This document shows, one piece after another, positions 34,611-45,344 of a DNA stretch of 64,000 nucleotides (positions within the stretch are counted from its first letter, which is position 1; each line of letters starts with the position of its first letter). The DNA lies in contig NC_091002.1 of NCBI RefSeq assembly GCF_041146395.1, forward strand, positions 10,286,501 through 10,350,500. The letters are read 5' to 3'. The notes beneath the pieces were generated by a model, which saw only the letters and a list, made by a program, of their open reading frames with translations, was not told the DNA's origin and did no database searches. The stretch is from Eulemur rufifrons. Lineage: Eukaryota > Chordata > Mammalia > Primates > Lemuridae. A program made the position numbers and the translations under genes.

Positions 34611-35246
34611 CAATTGATCCTCATTATTTATGGATTCTGTATTTGTGAATTTGCCTATTCAAATATTTGCTAAAATATTTGTATCCTCAAAAATTAAAAT
34701 GGTGTGTTTGCAGTCATCCATGAACATGTGCTGTGAGGCAAAAATTTGGAGTCACCCAGGATGCTCGTCCCTACTGAGGTTGAACAAGGCAATGCCCTGC
34801 CTCCTTGTCTCAGCCCTCATATTGTAAACAAGTGTCCTCTCACTGTATAGTTAGTGGCCTGTATTTTGCATTTTTGTGTGTTTTGGGGGGATGATTTCAT
34901 TGTTTAAAATGGCCCCTCAAGTGTAGTGCTAAAGTGCTGTCTAGTGTTCCTAAGCACAAGAAGGCTGGCCATGTGCCTTTTGGAGAAAATACATGTGCTA
35001 GATAAGCTTTGTCCAGGCATGAATTAATGTTTATGAATTAACAATATGTATTAAATAAGGTGTTTCTAAACAGAAACACACATAAAACAAGGTTAAGTAT
35101 TGATTGGCTGGCCGAAATCTTGTGACCAGGGGCTGGCAGGCACCTGACCCTGTATTTCCTCTAGGAGCAATGGTTCTGTATTCACTAATTCAGTGTTCAC
35201 TGTGACTTTACAGAATACAACTATTGTAAGTAATAAGAATTGACCG
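34611..35246 (+). mobile_element. Tigger-family (TcMar) DNA transposon remnant
   Basis: Left end 'caattgatcctcattattta' and right end 'taataagaattgaccg' form diverged inverted termini. The text from about 34900 still spells the start of a Tigger transposase in broken form ('gtgctaaagtgctgtctagt', 'cctaagcacaagaaggctgg'). About 640 bp with the catalytic middle deleted. The left flank is TA, as expected for Tc1/mariner insertion. Confidence 0.88.
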
Positions 35247-35307
35247 AATGTTCAATTTTAGTAAATACTGCCTAACAGTTTGCTAAAGTGATTGTATAAC
35301 CAATTTA
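35247..35307 (-). mobile_element. L1M, right segment after Tigger
   Basis: 'gtaaatactgcctaacagtt' and 'tgctaaagtgattgtataac' continue the antisense ORF2 text interrupted at 34608. Confidence 0.65.
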
Positions 35308-35400
35308 AAGCTGCCCCTGGTCAGGCTACACCTAGACCAAGTAAATTAGCATTTCTGGCAGGGAGACCCAGGGGCAGCATTTTTAAGCTGTTTAAGTGGT
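35308..35400 (+). mobile_element. MER20-like hAT, right part
   Basis: 'cacctagaccaagtaaatta', 'gcatttctggcagggagacc' and 'aggggcagcatttttaagct' match the second half of a MER20-type element and pair with the left end at 34040. Confidence 0.65.
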
Positions 35401-36194
35401 CCTTCCTACAGCTCATGTGACTATCACTGATCAAAATATATGCAGAGAAAACAGGGAGATCACAACACAGAGTGTAGCCTGTGTACATGGTTGCCACTCA
35501 ATCAATAGTTGTCAATTTTACTTAAATGTGCTCATTTTGGCTTCTTTTTATTTAGCATTTTACTTTCTTCTCTTTATAAATGGTTCATGCACATAAAAAC
35601 ATACAATCAATGAGGAAAAACAATAGCTCACCTGGAAGAGAAATGACAAAAACCACCTCAGGCTTGATCATAAAGAGCAAACGATGGCTTGGCAAACAGA
35701 GAGAAAGAATTACCTACCAGGCATACGCGCATTTATTCTCACCTGTGGCCTTGAGCAAAGAGAGGGAGGAAAAGTTGTGCAGTAATCAGTATCAGTAATT
35801 TCTGCAATAGGAAAGAAAGGTGAGGATTGATTGCCAAGTACAAAAGAACAGCTCCTTGTTATCAGGAAATCAGTCTCTCCTACTCACAAAACCAGCAGTG
35901 CCAATTTCCATGGTAGTCTGCACAAATTTATCTGAGAAAATCAAATTTCCACTGTCCCAAGAAGATTAGCTCTGTTGTCGAAATTATTATAATCACTCGG
36001 GTTAAGTGGTGAGTTTTTAAGATCCAGCTCTCATTTGTCAAGACAACCAGAGCTATTGAAGGCACCCACCTTACCCGGGTGTCAGGCATGGGTACACATG
36101 AAGGTAGGTATGTATTTGCCTCCAGATGGGAAACCCCAAGCTTTAGTTGGAAGGGCTGACTTGGAAATTACTTATGGGGTGTTTGAGTTGTCCC
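35401..36194. other. Unassigned sequence
   Basis: No family or gene recognised. Confidence 0.4.
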
Positions 36195-36273
36195 GTGGTT
36201 CTCAAAGTGTGGCCTCTGGACAAGCAGCATCACCATCAGGTGGGAACTTGTTAAAAATGCAAATGTTCAGGAT
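36195..36273 (+). mobile_element. MER5A-like hAT, left part
   Basis: 'tggttctcaaagtgtggcct', 'caagcagcatcaccatcagg' and 'gggaacttgttaaaaatgc' are the left half of MER5A. The right half is at 36908-37022, so the element was split by later insertions. Confidence 0.9.
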
Positions 36274-36346
36274 CTACTCCAGTAAGGCTGTCAGATAAAA
36301 TACAGGACGACCAGATAAAATATAGTTAAATTTGAACTTAGATAAT
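36274..36346 (+). mobile_element. Palindromic MITE, left arm
   Basis: 'aaggctgtcagataaaatac', 'aggacgaccagataaaatat' and 'agttaaatttgaacttagat' form one arm. The other arm, at 36830-36907, is its approximate reverse complement. The same MITE family occurs at 54562-55390. Confidence 0.8.
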
Positions 36347-36758
36347 TGTGTTAGTTTCCCATTGCTATAAAGAAATATCTGAGGCTGGGTGATTTATAAA
36401 GGAAAAAGGATTATTTGGCTTGTGGTTCTGCAGGTTGTACAAGAAGCATCATACCAGCATCTGCTTCTGGTGAGGACCTCAGGAAGCTTCCAATCAGGTG
36501 GAAGGTGAAGGGGCAGTAGGCGTGTCACATGGCCAGAGCAGGAGCAAGAGAAGGAGGAGCAAGGGCCAGACTCTTTTAAACAACCAGCTCTGGCACAAAC
36601 TAATAGAACTTACTCATCACCACAGGGAGGGCACCAAGCCATTTATGAGGGATCTGCCCCCATGACCCAAACACCTCCCACCAGGCCCCACCTCCAACAC
36701 TGGAGACCAAATTTCAACATGAGATTTGGAGGTGACAGACATTCAAAGCATATCAACA
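36347..36758 (-). mobile_element. MST/THE1-type MaLR LTR, antisense
   Basis: Starts 'tgtgttagtttcccattgct', with 'gaggctgggtgatttataaa', 'gcacaaactaatagaactta', 'catgacccaaacacctccca' and end 'catatcaaca': TG...CA ends and 412 bp, typical for an MST LTR. Inserted near the centre of the MITE. Confidence 0.9.
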
Positions 36759-36907
36759 ATCAATGATGACTTTTTTAGTATTAGTATGTTCTATTCAATA
36801 TTGGAGACTACATACTAAATACTAAAAAAAAAAAAAAAAAAAAAATTGTTGTTCAGCTGAAATTCACACGTAACTGGGAATCCTGTATTTTTATTTGTAA
36901 ATCTGGT
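36759..36907 (+). mobile_element. Palindromic MITE, centre and right arm
   Basis: 'tagtattagtatgttctatt', an A-run at about 36825-36845, then 'tgttcagctgaaattcacac', 'gtaactgggaatcctgtatt' and 'tttatttgtaaatctggtaa', complementary to the left arm. Confidence 0.8.
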
Positions 36908-37022
36908 AACCCTCCACCCCAGATCTACAGAATCAGAAACTCTTGGGGTGGGACTCATGTGTTTGGATGAGCTTTCCAGGTGATTCAAACGCATGCTAAA
37001 GCCTGAGGCTAACTGCTCTAAA
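36908..37022 (+). mobile_element. MER5A-like hAT, right part
   Basis: 'ccccagatctacagaatcag', 'aaactcttggggtgggactc' and 'ccaggtgattcaaacgcatg' complete the MER5A that began at 36195. Confidence 0.88.
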
Positions 37023-37764
37023 TTTTAGCTTTCTGTCTTGTCTAATTGATGTAGGAAAGGATTAATTCCACTCCAGTCATATCTCAGTGGTTAGATTTTT
37101 ATATAATGAAACATCTAAGATCTAAGCCCATGTTTTTTTCAAATCAGAACTAAATAACTCACTATCTAGTTCACTTTGTAATTCATGTTTGGCAGGGCCC
37201 CCATTTTAGGGTCTCAAGAATTGACCTCTCCAGATACAGGTGGGTGCTTCAAGGCTCACATCTCCTGGTAGTGAGATGTGACTGTAACTTACGAATTGAG
37301 GAAGCCTCTGTGTGGACAAGGCTGAGAGAGAAAAACTCTAGGGGATCCAGTTCTTTCGTAAATTTTACTTCCTGCAGCTCTACCAGGTCCTCACATTGAA
37401 GACTTGAGAAAAATTCCCCTGGGGGAGTTATTTTAAAATATGTCCGAGCGTTCTGTTCTTCACAATTAGGCCTGTCCTCGAGGGAAACTGTTTTTCCAGA
37501 GCCTGACCTACTGGGGTTTTATCAGAGACTAATTGACCTTTGGGAAGGGGAATACCCCACACCAACTCCCTCCAGCCATCCTGTCCCACCAATGGGGAAA
37601 AAGAAATAACTGATAAGCAGTTGTAGAGTTTATAGACAATATTATAGTTTATATATAAATGAAGTAAATACCAGCAATGATATAAGGGACAGAAGGGAGA
37701 AATTAGGAATATTTTGTTATTATAAGGTACTCCCACTACTTGTGAAGCAGTATAGTGTTATTTT
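37023..37764. other. Unassigned sequence
   Basis: No family or gene recognised. Confidence 0.4.
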
Positions 37765-40700
37765 AAAATGGACTTGGATTAGTTGTAAGTGTATATTGCA
37801 AACTCTAGGGCAAGCACTAAAAAAGATTAAAAAAAAAGAAGTCCAGTTGATATGCTAGTAAAGGGGAGTAAATGGAATAGTTAAATACTCAACTAAAGCT
37901 CCAAAAGGCAGAAAAAGAGTAGAAAACAAAAGTAGAAACAAAGAAAAAAGGCAATGAATAGAAAACAGTAGCAAAAATGATGGATATTAATCTAACTATA
38001 AAAATATTAACTTTAAATGTCAATGATATAAATATACCAATTAAAAGCAGAGATTGTCAGAGTGAAACAAAAAATAAGACCCAACTATATGTTGAATAAG
38101 GGAACCCATTCTAAATATAAAGACGTATATACATTAAAGTAAAGGGATGAAGAAAGAAATATGATAACAATAATCAAAAGAAAGCTGGAGTAGTTATATT
38201 AACTTTAGACAAAGCAGACTTCAGACCAAGGAAATTTGTTAGGGATAAAGAGAAACATTACATAATGATAATGGGGTCAATTCTTCTAGGAGATGTACAA
38301 TACCTAATGTGTGTGCTCCAAACAACAGAATATCAAAATATATTAATAAAAACTGATAGAACTGCAAGGAGAACTAGATGAATCCGCTATTATAGATGGA
38401 GACTTCAACACCCCTTATCAGAAATGAACAGATCCAGTAGGCAGAAAATCCATAAAGACCTATGTCTTGAACTCAACAACATTATCAATGAACTGTGTAT
38501 ACTTGTCATTTATAGACCACTTTATCCAACAAGAGCAGAATACACACTCTTCTCAAGCTCACAGGGAAATTCAAGATAGACCACATTCTGGCTCTAAAAC
38601 ACATCTTATCAAATTTAAAATAATAGAAATCATACAACTTATGCTCTTAGACAACAGTGTAACTAAACTAGAACTTAATAACAAAAAGATAGCTGGAGAA
38701 TCCTAAAATAATTGCAGATTAAACAACACACTTTTAAATAACACATTAGTCAAAAAAAAAAAAAAAGAACTCTCAAGAGAAACCAAAAAATACTTTGAAT
38801 TAGATGAAAATAAAAACACAACCTGTCAATATTTTTGAAATGCAGTGAAAGCAATGGAGGAAAATTTATGGCATTGACTGTGTATGTTAGACTAAAGATC
38901 TCAAATCAGTAATCTAAACTTCCTCCTCAGCAAACTGAAAAAGAAGAAAAGATTAAATTGAAAGTAAGAAGAATAAAAGAAATAATAAAAATTAAAGTGA
39001 AATCAATGAAATTGAAAACAGGAAATCATTAGAGAAAATAACTGAAACCAAAAGATGGTTCTTTGAAAGGATTAGTAAAATGATTAGCCTCTAGCCAGGC
39101 TAAAAAAAAAAAGAATAAATTACCAATATCAAAAATAAAATATAGGACATCACTACAGATCCCATGGATATTAAAATAATAATAAAGAATAATCTATGTC
39201 CACAAATTCAATAACCTGGATAAAATAGAGCAATTCCTTAAAAGACACAACCTGCCAAAAAGTCACACAAAAAGAAATAGACAATAAGCATTAGGCTTTA
39301 TTCATTAAAGACATTGAACCAAGAATTAATAACCTTCCCAAACAGAAAGCACCAGGCCCAGATGGGTTCACTGGTGAATTCTACCAAATATTTAAGGAAG
39401 AAATCATACCAATTCTTTATCATCTCTTCCAGAAGATAGAAGGAGAGGGCATGCTTCCTAACTTATTTTATGAGGCCAGCATTACCCTAATAATAAAACA
39501 AGACAAAGGCATTACAAGAAAACTACTAACAAATATTGCTCATGAACATAGATGCCAAAGGCCTCTAAAAATATTAGCAAATTGAATCCAACAATGTATA
39601 AAAAGGATTATACAGAATGACCAAGTTGGATTTATCCCAGGTATGCAGGGCTGGTTCAACATTTTAAAATCAATTAATGTTATTTATCACATCAACAGAC
39701 TAAAGAAGAAAAATCACATCATCATATCAATAGATGTAGAAAAAGCATTTGACAAAAATCTAACAGCCATTCATTACAAAAAAACCTCTCAGCAAACAGG
39801 AATAAAGAACTTTCTTAATTTGATAAATAATATTTACAAAACTCCTATAGCTAGCATCATATTTAACAATGAGGAAACTAAACTGTTCCCTGCTAAAATC
39901 AAAACAAGGCAAGGATGTCTCCTCTCAACACTCTTTTTCAACATCATACTGGAAGTCCTAGCTAATGAAATAAGGAAGAAAAAGAAACAAAAGGGGTATA
40001 GATTTGGAAGGAAAAAAATAAAACTCTCTTTGCTTGCAGATGAATGACCATCTAGAATCAACAAAAAAAGCTCCTGGAAGTAATATTATAGCAAGTTTGT
40101 AGGATACAAGATTAATATACAAAGTCAATTGCTTTCCTGTATAACAGTGATGAACAAGTGAAATTCAAAATTAAAAACACATTACCATTTACCATAGCAT
40201 CTTCCTAAATTAAATATGTAGGTATAAATCTAATAAAATATGTATGAGATCTAGATGAAGAAAACTATAAAATTCTGATGAAAGAAATCAAAGAAGAATT
40301 CAAGAAATGGAGAGATAGTCCATGTTCATGGATAGGAGGAATCAATATCGTCAAGATGTCAGTTCCTTCCAACTTGATGTATAAATTCAATGTAATACCA
40401 ATGAAAATCCCAGCAAGCTATTTTGTATATATCAATAAACTGATTCCAAACTTAGACAGATAAATGACATAGAATAGCCAACACAATATTGATGGAGAAA
40501 AATAAAGTCAAAGAATTGACAGCACACAACTTTAGACTTACTATAAAACCACAATAAGAAAGAGGGTGTGCATTGGTGAAAGAATACACAAATAGATCAG
40601 GAACAGAATAGAGAGCCTAGAGATAGACCCACATAAATATGGTCAATTGTTCTTTAACAAAGCAGCAAGAGCTATTCAATAGAGCAAAGATATTCTTTTC

Positions 40701-40915
40701 AACAAACAATGCTGGAACAACTAGCCATCCACCTGCCAAAAAAAAAAAAAAAGAATCTAGACACAGATCTTACAATCTTAACAAAAACTAACTCAAATGG
40801 GATCATAGTATTTAATACTAAATTTGAAATGCAAAACAGGAGAAAATCTAGATGACCTTGGGTACGGCAATGACTTTTTAGGTATAACATCAAAGACATG
40901 GTCCATGAAAGATCC
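37765..40915 (+). mobile_element. Old L1 ORF2, sense, decayed (endonuclease, RT and C-terminal regions)
   Basis: About 3.1 kb of ORF2 in sense orientation without the 5' UTR, most of ORF1, or the 3' end. The endonuclease region is near 38160-38700. The longest open piece (39643-40047) holds reverse-transcriptase motifs: ISIDVEKAFDK (motif A aspartate kept), then TRQGCLLSTLFFNIILEVLA (motif B). Motif C, FADD in active L1, reads LLADE and is followed by a stop. The next ORF2 segment is at 40278-40463. Frameshifts and stops throughout make it a dead copy. Confidence 0.95.
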
Positions 40916-40917
40916 AC

Positions 40918-41217
40918 TGTGATGGTGTTAGGAGGTGGCACCTTTGGTAAGTGATTACATCAGAGGGTGGAGCCCTCCTGAATGGGATTAGTGCCCTTGT
41001 AAAAGAGGCCCCTGAGAGCTCTTGCCCCTTCTACCATGTGAGGACCCAGCAAGAAGGCACCATCTGTAAACCAGGAAGACAGCACCAGACACTGAATCTG
41101 CCAGTGGCTTGACCTTGGACTTCCAGCCTCCAGGACTATGAGAGATAAATTTCTGTTGTTTATAAGCCACTTAGTCTGTGATATTCTGTTGTAGCAGCCC
41201 AAACAGACTGAGACAAT
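40918..41217 (+). mobile_element. MLT1/MST-type MaLR LTR, 5'-truncated
   Basis: 'tgttaggaggtggcaccttt', 'gaatgggattagtgcccttg', 'aaagaggcccctgagagctc', 'ttggacttccagcctccagg' and 'cccaaacagactgagacaa' match the 3' two thirds of an MST/MLT1A-like LTR. The signal 'gataaattt' replaces AATAAA. Confidence 0.9.
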
Positions 41218-41415
41218 TCCCCTGCGCCCCTTTATTCTTCAGGGTGTTTTCCTCCAAACAAAAGTCCCCTTATATAACTGCTGCACAGTTATAAAAGTCA
41301 AGACATTAAACATTTATAGAATAGTATTATGTAATCTATAGACATTATTTAGATGTTGGTCCTTTATAGAAATAACTAAATAAATACTTCAAAAAACAAA
41401 CTAAAATCCCGGCTC

Positions 41416-41790
41416 ATGCACTGCGTTCAGTTGTCCTGTCCCTTAGTCTCCTACCATCGGGAACAGTTTTTCAGACTTTCTTTATCGTTGATCACCTTGA
41501 TATTTTTGCAGAGTGCAGGCCCATTATGTTGCAGAACGTCTCTCCATTTGAGTTTGTCTGATGTCTCCCTGTGGTTAGATTCAGGTCATGCATTCTTGGC
41601 AGGAATGTACAGAAGCATCTTGTGTCTTCTCGGGGTGTCACATGAGGAAGCCCAAGTGTTGATGTCCCATTACGAAGGTGATGGCTTTGATCCCTTGGTT
41701 AAGGTGGTATCTGTCTGGTTTTCCCACCATAAAGTCACTATTTTTCCCTTTGTAATTTGTAAGCACCTTGTGAGAAGACACTTTGAGACT
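41416..41790 (-). mobile_element. L1M 3' UTR, antisense
   Basis: 'cttagtctcctaccatcggg', 'ttttgcagagtgcaggccca', 'gagtttgtctgatgtctccc' and 'ccctttgtaatttgtaag' match the L1M 3' UTR seen at 26690. A 174-codon frame over this stretch is fortuitous. Confidence 0.75.
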
Positions 41791-41814
41791 AGGCAAATAT
41801 CCCATTATCTCTCA

Positions 41815-41945
41815 AACTTTCACCTTGAGGTGCTTACTTTTAACTCCCACTTTGCAGATGAGAAAACTGAGGCTAGGAGAGGGGAACAGCTTGTCTGGCT
41901 CACGATGTTAGCAAGTAAAACTCAAGTTAGAGTTTCCTGACTCTA
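41815..41945 (-). repeat. MIR SINE, antisense
   Basis: 'cccactttgcagatgagaaa', 'actgaggctaggagagggga' and 'gactctaagtctcacct' are antisense MIR. Confidence 0.85.
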
Positions 41946-42460
41946 AGTCTCACCTCTTCACCTACCCTATGAGCCTTCTTTCTTTGTGGCTTAACAACGT
42001 CAGTTCCTAAAGCCATCTCTTGTGTGCAAACCCACCAGGGCCTTGCCCACATTCCCTCAGCCCTTACATTTTAGCCTTGCTTCCAAATGCAGCACTCGAG
42101 GGCTCTGCATGGCCACTGTCACATGCTCTGCCACCCTCTGCCCATCAGAAGTGTCAGGACATCCCCTGGAAGCAGCCCCCAACTAGTCACTGACCCCTGT
42201 ACTATACAGGAGTTTCTGTAGAAATTCCTCAGCAACCTTGCCCAGTGTGCTCTACACCATTTCTTGGAGGGCCCCAGCAGGATGAAGCCGCAGGTGCCCA
42301 CAGCAGTGACCTGCTCAAGAATGTCGTACTCTTATTGGCTTCCTTCACATCCCTGCATCACCCCACCCATGAGTTCCTGGGATCACCTCCTAACTACAGT
42401 ACTTGACCCCTTTTCCTGAGTTTGTCTCTAGGAGGATCTAAATTAAGACTCCTTGTGAAG
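41946..42460 (+). mobile_element. LTR-like element
   Basis: The 3' part 'tattggcttccttcacatcc', 'ctgcatcaccccacccatga', 'cctgggatcacctcctaact' and 'gagtttgtctctaggaggat' resembles LTRs that end '...ggggaacccaacctaagaca'. A related end is at 50200-50257. Family and left border not certain. Confidence 0.45.
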
Positions 42461-42661
42461 CTTTGTGTTCCCTCCCTGTTCTGGTCCCTCAGGAATCATG
42501 GCTCCCAAGAGTGAGCACAGCCCTGAGGTAGAGACTGAGCAGGCGAGGCTGAAACCTGCTGATCCTCAGGAGGGAACTTGAAGGGTAACTGGAGCAGGTT
42601 GTAGGTGTGAGTGATAGAAGTGCAGTGCACGGAAGCAGGGGGCTGGGCACCCAGAAATGGC

Positions 42662-43045
42662 ATGTTAGTCTGGTTGGTTGTGCTGTAACAAAATACCCCA
42701 GACTGGATGGTTTTAATAGCAGAAGTTTATTTCTTACAGTTCTAGAGGCTGCTGGAGGTCCAAAGTCAAGGTGCTAGCAGGTTGGTTTGTGGCGAGGGCT
42801 CTCCCCTTGGCTTGCAGATGGCTGCCTTCCCAAGCAGCATCCTCACTGGCTTTCCTCTGTGCCTCACAGCCTTGGGCTCTCTTCCTCTTATAAGGACATC
42901 AGTCAGATTGGATTAGGGCCCACCCTGACACCTCATTTAACCGTAATTACTTCTTTAAAGGCGCCATCTCCAAACACAGTCCCACTGGGGGTCAGGGCTT
43001 CAACCTGTGAATTTTAGGGGGACACTTTCAGGCCATGACAAACAG
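42662..43045 (-). mobile_element. MLT1C-like (MaLR) LTR, antisense
   Basis: 'tgtgctgtaacaaaatacc', 'agttctagaggctgctggag', 'cctcttataaggacatcagt', 'tagggcccaccctgacacct' and 'aattttaggggg' are clear antisense MLT1 landmarks. Confidence 0.9.
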
Positions 43046-43269
43046 TGAGAAGGATCTGAGGTCATCTGGGAGGAGTCCAAAGAGGGTCTGTGCAGGTGGT
43101 TGCCTCTGAATTCAAGTGCAGGCCTCACAGAAACTTCTTTAGTGACAATATCACATTGTGGGCTCATAGTGCATGTCCCCACGTCTTGCCCCACAGCTGT
43201 GTCCAGCCTGTGCCTGCTCCACTGGCCATGCCACATGCTCATCTTCACCCATCCTCAGGGATGGAGCGT

Positions 43270-43385
43270 TCCCTCAGAGCTGAAAGGACCTCTGAAAGAG
43301 CTCAGTCCATGGCCTATTTTGCAGGTGGAGGAAACTGAGACTGGTGAGGACCAAAGGCCTCCCTGGAACTTGGTGTCTTCATGGT
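43270..43385 (-). repeat. MIR-type SINE (MIR3-like), antisense
   Basis: 'cagagctgaaaggacctctg', 'tttgcaggtggaggaaactg' and 'agactggtgaggaccaaagg' resemble antisense MIR3. Confidence 0.55.
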
Positions 43386-43463
43386 GGAGTTGGGCTCACC
43401 CTCTAGGCCTCCAGATCTAGCAAGCGGTGGAGATGGAAACTTTCATTGGCCGCTACTTCTTTT

Positions 43464-43716
43464 TTTAATTTTTTTATTTCATCATATTATGGGGGTACAA
43501 AAGTTTAGGTTACGTATATTGCCCTTAGTATCCCAAGAATGGAAAAGTAAGCACCACATGTGCTCATCATCAAATTGGTTTCACTGACCATCACCTAAGA
43601 GGACATTTAGGAATAACATTAATCGGGTGTGGGGCAGATGTGGCGGGGGAGGGGATAGGTGTATACATACATAATGAGTGCGATGCACACCATCTGGGGC
43701 ATGGACACGTTTGAAG
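43464..43716 (-). mobile_element. Young lemur L1 3' end, 5'-inverted, with perfect 16-bp TSD
   Basis: The TSD 'ggccgctacttctttt' is identical at 43448-43463 and 43717-43732. The left part of the 253-bp insert is the L1 3' terminus in antisense ('ttatttcatcatattatggg', 'ggtacaaaagtttaggttac'). The right part is upstream 3' UTR of the same L1 type in sense ('cactgaccatcacctaagag', 'gtatacatacataatgagtg', 'ggcatggacacgtttgaag'). This inversion is the mark of twin priming. Confidence 0.95.
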
Positions 43717-43732
43717 GGCCGCTACTTCTTTT

Positions 43733-44496
43733 CGTGCATGAAAGAATGTATGGCTGTTTACCCCATCAGATTCGCAAATTCTCTTCTGGCGGCCAGGGGT
43801 GCAACCTTTTTCTCGGTGTTAATGGTATTTACAGCAGCCTGAGTCACCAACAGGCACTCGAGTCTCAGACTCTGCAATTAAGCCACTCCATAAGCAAACA
43901 GGAACTTATGGAACTTTTTGGATAGGTTGAATATTTATAAGTAGGCTTATCTTAATTGCTGAGTGGCCAGGCTGGAATGTTTATCCCTTTTCCATGATGT
44001 CTTTGAGCTGGGAAGTAGCCGGCATTGGGCTTCCGGGGCGGTGGCAGGAGGAGGTCTGGGCACTGGACCGGCCCCTGCAGCAGCTGGGGGCGGGTCGGCA
44101 GCTCACCCGCAGGCAAGCCCGAGGGACCCTGCCCAGCTGGTTCACGCTCAGCCCGGGTGGGCACAAGCTCTCCTCTTGAAGAGGCAGCGTGTGGGATAAG
44201 CAACACGCTTGTCCTGGCTGTGGTTTGTGGGGGCCTCTTCCTGGTGGGGACAGAGCTGTGTCATCTCAGCGGAGTAATTTTTCCTCCCTCCCTCCAGCTG
44301 ATCGCAGCAATGGCCCGTGGGAGTTCCTCAGGCAGGGTGACCACCTCATCCTGGTTTGTCTGGGACTTCCCTGGTTTTGAAACTCAAAGTCTCACATTCT
44401 GGAAGCTTTCCTCAGTGCTGGCTGGTCGCTTTATCTTTAGGCCAAGAAAAGAAGTCTCCCTTCATTGGAATAAAGGCCCATTACCTCTCTTTTTAG
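43733..44496. other. Unassigned; GC/CpG-richer patch at 44020-44180
   Basis: No family recognised. The patch has several CpGs and a 164-codon plus frame (44025-44519) that runs on into an L1 3' UTR, which argues against a real exon. No domain, signal peptide or convincing splice pair is visible. Confidence 0.4.
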
Positions 44497-44702
44497 AAAA
44501 AGTTTTAGTTGACAAATAATATTAACATATATTTATGATATTTCGATATATGTATATGTAGTGGGATGATTAAATCAAGGTAATTAGCATATCCATCACT
44601 ACTTATTTAGCATTTTTTTGTGGTGAGAGTAATTTCAAATCTACCCTTTTGGCAAATTGGAAATGTACAATAAGTTATCATGAACTATGGTCACCACGCT
44701 GC
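44497..44702 (-). mobile_element. L1 3' UTR fragment, antisense
   Basis: 'ttagttgacaaataatatta', 'tgatatttcgatatatgtat', 'aggtaattagcatatccatc' and 'tttttttgtggtgagagtaa' with 'atggtcaccacgctgcc' follow the L1 3' UTR order. Confidence 0.85.
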
Positions 44703-45237
44703 CTCTTGTTCACGGTCTAGCTGGAGGCCAAGGCATTTGGCTTCCAGAGTGTGACTGCTCTACCTCTCTGCAGCCATTTTCTCCGTGGACTTGTGGCACA
44801 GAGGACACTCCTCCCCTTCCTCCAACACCCCACAGTACCCCATGTCCCTTCCCTGTCTTCCCTTCCGCAGCAGTTCCGCCGACAGCAGACGTGGTGGTGG
44901 AGAACTGAAGGGAAGGGTTGTCCTCTTTTAGGGTAGGAGGAAACTGAGCCCCTTGAGGGTCCTGGGAAGGGTTTGACTGCTCACTTCTGCGTGCCCAGGA
45001 CCTAGCCCAGTGCCCAGCACAAGACACCAGCCAGGCCCAGGCTGCCAGGCTCCTCTCCCCCAGTAAATGCATATTGGACACGCATTTTACCAGTAGTGGT
45101 TTCAAGGAGTATTGAATGGTCCACCAGCCTGGGGTGCCCCAGGCTCTGGCTTACCCTGCCTGGCCCATAGCAAGCACTCAACAAATATTCATAGAGTAGG
45201 GCTCTGGCTGCCTGGTTATCTGGGTGGCATGAATGAC
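44703..45237. other. Unassigned; short L2/MIR-type tail near 45155-45200
   Basis: 'gcctggcccatagcaagcac' then 'tcaacaaatattcatagagt' is the 3' terminal text shared by L2 and MIR. The rest is not recognised. Confidence 0.45.
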
Positions 45238-45342
45238 CAGCTCTCAAACTGTGCCCAAGAATGACCTGAAGAACTTTCAGGAATATGATCCCTGTGCCCC
45301 ACCCACCGAATCGGACTCCCTGAAGCTACAGCCCAGGGATAA
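45238..45342 (-). mobile_element. hAT (MER5-like) fragment
   Basis: 'agctctcaaactgtgcccaa', 'gaatgacctgaagaactttc' and 'cccacccaccgaatcggact' resemble one half of a MER5-type element. Confidence 0.5.
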
Positions 45343-45344
45343 TG

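Noticed and set aside
37765..40915. An active L1
   Set aside because: No 5' UTR or intact ORF1, ORF2 full of stops and frameshifts, RT motif C destroyed, and no 3' end.
41416..41940. 174-codon plus-strand open frame, the longest in the window
   Set aside because: It lies over an L1M 3' UTR in antisense and a MIR in antisense, so it is a chance frame in repeat text with no domain.
43962..44206. CpG-island promoter
   Set aside because: The CpG-richer patch is under 200 bp, has no TATA or initiator context, and adjoins no gene.
44025..44519. 164-codon open frame as a gene or exon
   Set aside because: It reads into an L1 3' UTR, has no recognisable domain, and overlaps comparable frames on both strands.
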